Shown piece by piece: positions 8,071 through 11,874 of a DNA stretch of 11,874 bases. The notes beneath the pieces were generated by a model. That model was given only the letters and a program-made list of their open reading frames with translations, made no database searches and was not told where the DNA came from. Within the stretch, counting starts at the first letter, position 1. Each line of letters starts with the position of its first letter. The stretch comes from Nitrospinota bacterium (lineage in GTDB: Bacteria > Nitrospinota > Nitrospinia > Nitrospinales > Nitrospinaceae), in the NCBI GenBank assembly GCA_027298165.1, contig JAPUGN010000111.1:1-11874 (forward strand), read 5' to 3'. A program made the translations under genes and the position numbers.

Positions 8071-8721
8071 TCAAAGACTTAATACTGTACTTACCGACGG
8101 GAAGGCTTCCTGAGTAAATAACTCTACCATATAAACTATGGGGACCCGGATTATACTCATCAAAATCCCTGTTTTAGCGAAATAATCCGCCAGGAATAAA
8201 ACCAACAAAATAATCCCACTATATTTATCCAGCTGACCGAGCTTCAGGGCTATCTCGCGAGGAACTAATCCTTTCAACACGCTCGCCCCGTCAAGAGGAA
8301 ATATCGGAAGCATATTAAAAATTGCCAGCGCCGCATTACAGTAGACAGCCAGACACAAAAAAGCAAAAATATAAAACGTCATTGGCTCCATCCGCTCCAA
8401 CGGTCCCATAAATCTTATAAAGAACCCTGAGATAAAAGCCAAAATTAAATTGGAAGCCGGTCCGGCCGCCGCAATGAACAGCATATCCCGGTGAGGATCC
8501 TGTAAATTTCTTGGGTCCACCGGAACCGGTTTGGCCCATCCAAAATGCATGAAATAAAAGAAGAGGGCCCCCATCGGGTCCAGATGCTTCAAGGGATTGA
8601 GTGTCAATCGACCCTGCCGCTTGGCGGTATCGTCCCCCAACATATAAGCCACCCTGCCGTGCGAATACTCGTGCACGGTCAGCGAAATTATAATTACCGC
8701 AATAAATATTAACGTACTCAC
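8071..8721 (-). CDS. Site-2-type intramembrane metalloprotease (peptidase M50)
   Basis: This is a membrane zinc metalloprotease of the small M50 group (YwhC/Rv-type site-2 proteases), which cut membrane substrates within the bilayer. Counted from GTG at 8721 it has 216 residues, typical of the group. H17-E18-x-x-H21 in the first TM gives the catalytic HExxH. AGPASN (86-91) is a conserved loop. N136-x-LPxFPLD144-G145 is the second motif, with D144 as the third zinc ligand. The frame stays open to a GTG at 8871, but that extension adds 50 polar residues absent from the family. GTG at 8721 has AAGAGG 7 bases upstream and places the first TM at the N terminus. Codons are more A+T-rich (ATA, TTA, ATT) than in ileS or lgt. 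It is the first gene of the minus-strand block and touches trpS. The natural substrate is unknown. Confidence 0.93.
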   Translation of the reverse strand: MSTLIFIAVIIISLTVHEYSHGRVAYMLGDDTAKRQGRLTLNPLKHLDPMGALFFYFMHFGWAKPVPVDPRNLQDPHRDMLFIAAAGPASNLILAFISGFFIRFMGPLERMEPMTFYIFAFLCLAVYCNAALAIFNMLPIFPLDGASVLKGLVPREIALKLGQLDKYSGIILLVLFLADYFAKTGILMSIIRVPIVYMVELFTQEAFPSVSTVLSL

Positions 8722-8728
8722 AAAACAA

Positions 8729-8734
8729 CCTCTT
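8729..8734 (-). promoter_or_regulatory. Ribosome-binding site that decides the M50 start
   Basis: On the minus strand AAGAGG is followed by 7 bases and GTG at 8721. It is the clearest Shine-Dalgarno in the minus-strand block. It supports the short 216-residue form over starts at 8850 (ATG) or 8871 (GTG). Confidence 0.7.
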
Positions 8735-8805
8735 AAAGGGGAAATAGCGACTAACTGAAAAGATATTGAGGGACGGATAAGAGAGTCCTGATACCCTAAA
8801 CTTTC

Positions 8806-8834
8806 ATTCTTACTCCCTTTAAATTTTATCTCAA
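8806..8834 (-). promoter_or_regulatory. Candidate sigma70-type promoter for the minus-strand block
   Basis: On the minus strand, TTGAGA (8834-8829) is separated by 17 bases from AAGAAT (8811-8806). These match 5 of 6 and 4 of 6 positions of the -35 and -10 consensus. It would start a transcript about 80 bases before the M50 GTG. The area is A+T-rich, so a chance match is possible. Confidence 0.25.
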
Positions 8835-8915
8835 TTTGACGTTTTTTCATAACCCAATTCCCTGAGATCACTCAAGCTGGTGTTCCAACAATAAATGAAG
8901 ACCCGATCCCAAGGC

Positions 8916-8938
8916 GCGGTCTCGGCCCCAGGGACCGC
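8916..8938 (+). repeat. Strong inverted repeat (hairpin)
   Basis: Arms GCGGTCTC (8916-8923) and GGGACCGC (8931-8938) pair over 8 positions, with one G-T wobble, around a 7-base loop. The DNA is GC-rich compared with its surroundings. It could be an RNA hairpin in a leader or small RNA on either strand. Confidence 0.55.
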
Positions 8939-8966
8939 TCACCCCCAATTGGATTCTCCCCCGCTC

Positions 8967-8989
8967 GGCCCGGTCCGGCCAATTTTTTT
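8967..8989 (+). terminator. Intrinsic-terminator-like hairpin with T tract
   Basis: GGCC (8967-8970), a 6-base spacer and GGCC (8977-8980) are followed by AA and seven Ts (8983-8989). The stem is only 4 GC pairs, so it would be a weak terminator on the plus strand. No plus-strand gene ends before it. If real, it would end a short RNA or attenuate the leader of the gene at 9138. Confidence 0.35.
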
Positions 8990-9042
8990 CGTTCCGGGAT
9001 AAGGAGTATGGTAATATTATCAAGGAGTTGTGTTGCTTTTTT

Positions 9043-9055
9043 CGGGAATTTCCCG
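9043..9055. promoter_or_regulatory. 13-base palindrome, candidate operator
   Basis: CGGGAA-T-TTCCCG is a perfect inverted repeat with 6-base arms, 83 bases before the ATG at 9138. Its size and place fit a dimeric regulator site, but no regulator gene is present to link it to. Confidence 0.3.
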
Positions 9056-9137
9056 TTCCTGACACCTATTCCTTATATTTTTTCCGTCGTGTCGGTCTGA
9101 GCGGCAAGTATTAAATAGTCCGAAAATTTTTATACTT

Positions 9138-10415
9138 ATGGAAACCACCGGCCCCATTTTTGAGAACCCTTTATTCATAGCCGCACTGCTTCTATTTTTG
9201 ATCATTCTTCCGCTCGCTCTGCGCCAGAAAAAGAAGACCAAGTTGGATAAGATTATTGCCCGGATGGAGGCGGAAGAACTACGAGAGGCCACCCAGGAAG
9301 AAGCTGCAAAAGAGAAGGCCGGGGAGCACCAGGACGCCCCAAAAAACGAACCCGTAAAATCACCCGTTCTTATAGATGAACCCTCTCCTCCCCCATCCCC
9401 AAAAACAATTCCTCTGGCACCCAAGAAAAAAAGGAAAGTAATTAAAGAGAGCGTTCCCATTTCCCATAACGAGGAAAGCGCCAGCCTGTACAAAACCGGC
9501 TCCGGATCCAAGGCTTCCTTCCAGGTCAAAAAATCCTCGTGGGAGGAGGACTTCAGTACTTCATCCAATGAGGAATCCGGGAACAACTGGGTTGAGGCGG
9601 AAATTCCGGGACTCATTATGGAGCCTTTCCCGGCCGAGCAGGATTCCGCTACCGAGCCGGATTCCAAGAAACCGGACCCGGCAAAAACGAAGGACCCAGA
9701 TAAGCCCAAGCCAGAGGAAATACTGACCTTTAAGGCGGCTCCAAAATCGAGACACAATTTTGGAGAGGATGAATTCGAAGACTTCCCTTCGGAAAAGAAC
9801 CTGCCCTCCAAAATCAAGGATTCAGCGCCCAAAGCCGTTGAGAAGAACGAAACCCAGCTCCCGAAACCTGAGAATATTCCGGAATTGGGGCCAAAAGATG
9901 TTGAAATTAATGCCATAGTAGTTTCTCATAAAGAGATAGCCGAAAAAGAGGATGGGGAGGATAAAGCGCCCGCTCCATCTGCTGGAGACCCAAGCACTTC
10001 CGGGATTGAGGAACCCCTGGACATTGAGGCTGATATCGAGGCCATTCCGCCTGAGAGCGAGGACTGGAAGTCCCCTCCGGAGCAACCGAAGCCCCAGCCA
10101 TTTTTTCTAGACCTCAAATACCTCATTGAAGACGAGATGAAGGCGGGACCGGAGTCTTCTAAAAAGTTGTCTCCCGGAATGGTGGACCGGATTGTCGCAC
10201 GTTTGAATGATTTGCAAAGCCATCTGGTGCATCAATTGGTTTCGCAATCCGGCAAAAGCGCACCGGCTGAGCGTGATATACGCCATAGCCGCATTCAGGA
10301 CGCGGCTCCGGTAGTCGCGGGAACAACAGAATTATTGTCGAAAAAGAAAGAAGTGAGTCTTGAGGAGTTGGATGGGTTTTTGTTCACGGCCAATCGGAAA
10401 AAAAGCAGAGAATGA
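9138..10415 (+). CDS. Membrane-anchored protein with long disordered Pro/Glu/Lys-rich tail
   Basis: No family is recognised for this 425-residue protein. Residues 1-10 are short and polar. One hydrophobic segment (about 11-28) is followed at once by RQKKKTK, so by the positive-inside rule the rest faces the cytoplasm. Residues 40-320 are dominated by Glu, Lys, Pro, Ser and Asp with few large hydrophobics, and look disordered (for example SPPPSP at 83-88 and the KPDPAKTKDPDKPKP stretch). A compact helical part follows at about 322-370 (FFLDLKYLIEDEMK, then MVDRIVARLNDLQSHLVHQLV), and a short C-terminal block, VSLEELDGFLFTANRK, at 406-421. The conserved-looking C terminus may be a partner-binding domain. 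No Shine-Dalgarno is visible at the ATG, and no better start exists before the upstream stop at 9060. Its stop overlaps the start of the MinD-like ATPase (ATGA), so the two are probably made together and may interact. Confidence 0.8.
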   Translation: METTGPIFENPLFIAALLLFLIILPLALRQKKKTKLDKIIARMEAEELREATQEEAAKEKAGEHQDAPKNEPVKSPVLIDEPSPPPSPKTIPLAPKKKRKVIKESVPISHNEESASLYKTGSGSKASFQVKKSSWEEDFSTSSNEESGNNWVEAEIPGLIMEPFPAEQDSATEPDSKKPDPAKTKDPDKPKPEEILTFKAAPKSRHNFGEDEFEDFPSEKNLPSKIKDSAPKAVEKNETQLPKPENIPELGPKDVEINAIVVSHKEIAEKEDGEDKAPAPSAGDPSTSGIEEPLDIEADIEAIPPESEDWKSPPEQPKPQPFFLDLKYLIEDEMKAGPESSKKLSPGMVDRIVARLNDLQSHLVHQLVSQSGKSAPAERDIRHSRIQDAAPVVAGTTELLSKKKEVSLEELDGFLFTANRKKSRE

Positions 10416-11398
10416 GTTTCAAAAATAAAATAATCACAGTAGGCGGAGGCAAAGGCGGCGTGGGCAAAAGCGTCGTGTGCGCCAACATGGCGGTGACGCT
10501 GGCCCTGACCGGACAACGAGTGATTCTGGTGGATGCCGATTTCGGCGCTTCCAGCCTGCACGCTCTTCTGGGAATCAATTCGCCCAAGTACGGTTTCCGC
10601 GAATACTTCGACCACAGCGGCCTGGACTCCAACGGTGAGGATGCGTTGCTTCTTGATACCGGGATCCCCAATCTGAAATTTCTGAGCGGTGCGGGAGATT
10701 TTCCCGGAAGCGCGGACATCAATATCAAAAACCAGAACAAGGTTATTGCCTATATTCAGAGCCTGGAGGCGGATCATATCCTGTTGGACCTGGGCCCGGG
10801 CACCAACTTCCATATTATCGATTACTACAACATCGGCGGGAAAAACGTGATCGTGTCCACTCCGGAAATGACGTCCATTCTCAACTCCTTCGGTTTTATT
10901 AAGGCCACCTTGTTTCGTAAAATCAGCCGGGAGTTCAAAGCCAACTCGGACCTGCAACATCTGCTGGATCTTTCCCGGAACCCGGCGGTGGCGGAAGAAT
11001 GTTATGAAATCGATTCCCTCCGTAAAAAGGTGGAGGAATTGCACCCGCAGCAACTGGAGCGGGTCAACGAGATTGTTCGGGAGTTCCGGCCGGGCCTGGT
11101 GATCAACCGCGTGCGCAGACAGAAAGATATTCTGATGGGCGACAACCTGCTCAAGCTGGCCAAAAAATATCTGGATGTGGAAGTCCATTTTTTGGGCTAC
11201 CTCATCGAGAGTGACGAGGTGAGGGATTCCATTGACGAGATGAGGCCGTTTATGATCGAGGACCCACAAAGCAAACCCTCGGAAAACATCCAGCAGATCA
11301 TCGGTGCCCTGACAAATACCAATATTCATTTGGTCAAAAAAGATGACAGCATATACGTGTCCCGGCAAATCAAACTTTCCTCCGGATGGGGTCAGTAA
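10412..11398 (+). CDS. MinD/ParA-like P-loop ATPase
   Basis: This is a deviant Walker A ATPase of the MinD/ParA/FlhG superfamily, dimeric ATP switches that position proteins, flagella or DNA on a membrane or nucleoid. Of 328 residues, 13-20 are GKGGVGKS with signature Lys14 and catalytic Lys19. VDADFGASSLH (40-50) is the switch I / Walker A' region, and LLDLGPG (124-130) is Walker B. STPE (149-152) and INRV (231-234) are the usual strand ends near the nucleotide. About 78 residues separate STPE from INRV, roughly 40 more than in E. coli MinD, and much of the extra is charged helix (about 171-225). The C terminus lacks an obvious MinD-type amphipathic membrane helix, so membrane recruitment may come through the TM-anchored partner encoded just upstream (ATGA overlap). 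FlhG is possible but no flagellar genes are visible. Confidence 0.9.
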   Translation: MSFKNKIITVGGGKGGVGKSVVCANMAVTLALTGQRVILVDADFGASSLHALLGINSPKYGFREYFDHSGLDSNGEDALLLDTGIPNLKFLSGAGDFPGSADINIKNQNKVIAYIQSLEADHILLDLGPGTNFHIIDYYNIGGKNVIVSTPEMTSILNSFGFIKATLFRKISREFKANSDLQHLLDLSRNPAVAEECYEIDSLRKKVEELHPQQLERVNEIVREFRPGLVINRVRRQKDILMGDNLLKLAKKYLDVEVHFLGYLIESDEVRDSIDEMRPFMIEDPQSKPSENIQQIIGALTNTNIHLVKKDDSIYVSRQIKLSSGWGQ

Positions 11399-11440
11399 AA
11401 AACTTTCCAGCCCTTGGCAACCATTATCAATCTTTCCGGC

Positions 11441-11874
11441 ATGCCCGATACGTTACGTTTCAATTGGCCGAGGTTGCCGTTCCCAGAAAACTATTCCAGT
11501 TTTGTTGGTCAAGATGCATTAAAGGTATGCAAAAATATAACTATGACCCTTTGGGAAAGCGTAAAATTCGATTATCCGGATGTTCCAACGATGATTACAG
11601 CCGAAGAGCGTAAATATCTCTACTGGCTTGGATCGGATTATTGGAAAGGCGGCGGACATGTGGTTGAAATAGGGCCATGGTTGGGCGGAAGCACAATTTG
11701 CCTAGCATCCGGCATGAGGGTCAACCCGCAACGATCTAATTTACGCTTGCATGTGATCGATAACTTTCTATGGCGAACATTCATGGGCCATAGAAAGGCC
11801 CTGCCGATTAATGAGGGCGATTCATTCCAATCCTATTTTGAGCGAAATGTTGAGGATTATCTCGATCTCATTAC
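11441..11874 (+). CDS. Class I SAM-dependent methyltransferase (partial, runs off the window)
   Basis: An open frame runs from just after the ATPase stop to the window end. ATG at 11441 gives 144 visible residues. VVEIGPWLGGST (74-85) is motif I of class I methyltransferases (E/DxGxxxGxST, the SAM-binding loop). LHVIDNF (103-109), with Asp107, fits the next acidic strand that contacts the SAM ribose. The N-terminal part (MITAEERKYLYWL, 51-63) resembles the helical lead-in common in methyltransferases acting on sugars or small metabolites. The substrate cannot be told without the C terminus. The frame is the same as that of the ATPase, with 14 sense codons between its TAA and this ATG. No Shine-Dalgarno is clear at 11441; ATG at 11543 or 11591 are later alternatives. 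The 42-base gap suggests co-transcription with the ATPase. Confidence 0.75.
   Translation, partial: MPDTLRFNWPRLPFPENYSSFVGQDALKVCKNITMTLWESVKFDYPDVPTMITAEERKYLYWLGSDYWKGGGHVVEIGPWLGGSTICLASGMRVNPQRSNLRLHVIDNFLWRTFMGHRKALPINEGDSFQSYFERNVEDYLDLI

Larger units (their letters stand above)
8722..9137. other. Divergent intergenic region, 416 bases
   Basis: This stretch separates the minus-strand M50 gene from the plus-strand gene at 9138. The half near M50 (8722-8880) is A+T-rich and is the likely leader and promoter of the minus block. The middle (8900-8990) is a GC-rich block with two hairpins and a T tract. The last part (8990-9137) is A+T-rich with a direct repeat and a palindrome, and should hold the promoter of the plus-strand genes, although no convincing -35/-10 pair is visible. 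No tRNA or convincing small gene is seen. Confidence 0.6.

Noticed and set aside
8895..9002. Small plus-strand frame of 35 codons starting MKTRSQ
   Set aside because: It has no ribosome-binding site, a Pro/Gly-rich composition set by the GC-rich hairpins, and no recognisable domain.
9020..9036. Possible sigma54 -24/-12 promoter (GG then GC near AAGGAGTTGTGTTGC)
   Set aside because: The GG to GC spacing is 9 bases instead of the strict 10, and the surrounding consensus is poor.
9008..9100. 30-codon frame (MVILSRSC...) after AAGGAG
   Set aside because: AAGGAG is only 1 base from the ATG, too close to work, and the peptide has no recognisable features.
9426..9433. Run of seven As followed by G, resembling the A AAA AAG slippery frameshift site
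   Set aside because: The heptamer is not in the reading phase needed for -1 slippage, and the zero frame continues normally to the end.
9420..9440. PKKKRKV in the tail protein, identical to the SV40 nuclear localisation signal
   Set aside because: The protein is a bacterial TM protein with many Lys-rich stretches, so the match is best explained by chance in a low-complexity region.
8868..9916. Minus-strand frames opposite the intergenic region and the tail protein (65 and 298 codons)
   Set aside because: The long one is the Ser/Phe/Gly-rich antisense of a Glu/Lys/Pro-rich coding sequence, with no motif; the short one spans the hairpins and has no supporting start.
10295..11368. 357-codon minus-strand frame opposite the ATPase
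   Set aside because: The plus strand encodes an unmistakable MinD-like ATPase here, and the antisense product has no recognisable motif.

Overview
The window looks like ordinary chromosome from a Gram-negative bacterium. It is moderately GC-rich in most genes, has a complete Lgt/LspA lipoprotein pathway, and has genes packed with short gaps or 4-base overlaps. The order M50 protease, trpS, ileS, lspA, lgt and the style of the P-loop ATPase suggest a Desulfobacterota- or Nitrospinota-like lineage. That placement is inferred from gene style and would need a phylogeny.

Layout. (1) 1-1640, plus strand: a possible tail of an upstream gene, then a LemA-family membrane protein and a two-TM GIDE-domain protein that carries a canonical EF-hand loop. 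(2) 1637-8721, minus strand: a tight six-gene block read from right to left. It runs site-2-type metalloprotease (M50), tryptophanyl-tRNA synthetase (trpS), isoleucyl-tRNA synthetase (ileS), signal peptidase II (lspA), prolipoprotein diacylglyceryl transferase (lgt) and an SLC1/DAACS-type dicarboxylate or amino-acid symporter. Its last stop codon overlaps the stop codon of the GIDE gene. (3) 8722-9137: a 416-base divergent intergenic region with a strong hairpin, a terminator-like hairpin with a T tract, a 13-base palindrome and a 7-base direct repeat. (4) 9138-11874, plus strand: a membrane-anchored protein with a long, probably disordered Pro/Glu/Lys-rich cytoplasmic tail, overlapping by ATGA with a MinD/ParA-like ATPase. 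A class I SAM-dependent methyltransferase that runs off the window end follows.

How the genes work together. lgt and lspA catalyse consecutive steps of lipoprotein maturation, and the M50 protein is another intramembrane protease, so the minus-strand block mixes membrane-protein processing with tRNA charging. The TrpRS has a cysteine pattern almost identical to the one reported to hold a [4Fe-4S] cluster in the Thermotoga enzyme. The least explained module is the membrane-tethered tail protein with the MinD-like ATPase, whose layout suggests a cell-positioning or polar-localisation pair. Nothing in the window looks like a mobile element, CRISPR array, rRNA or tRNA.
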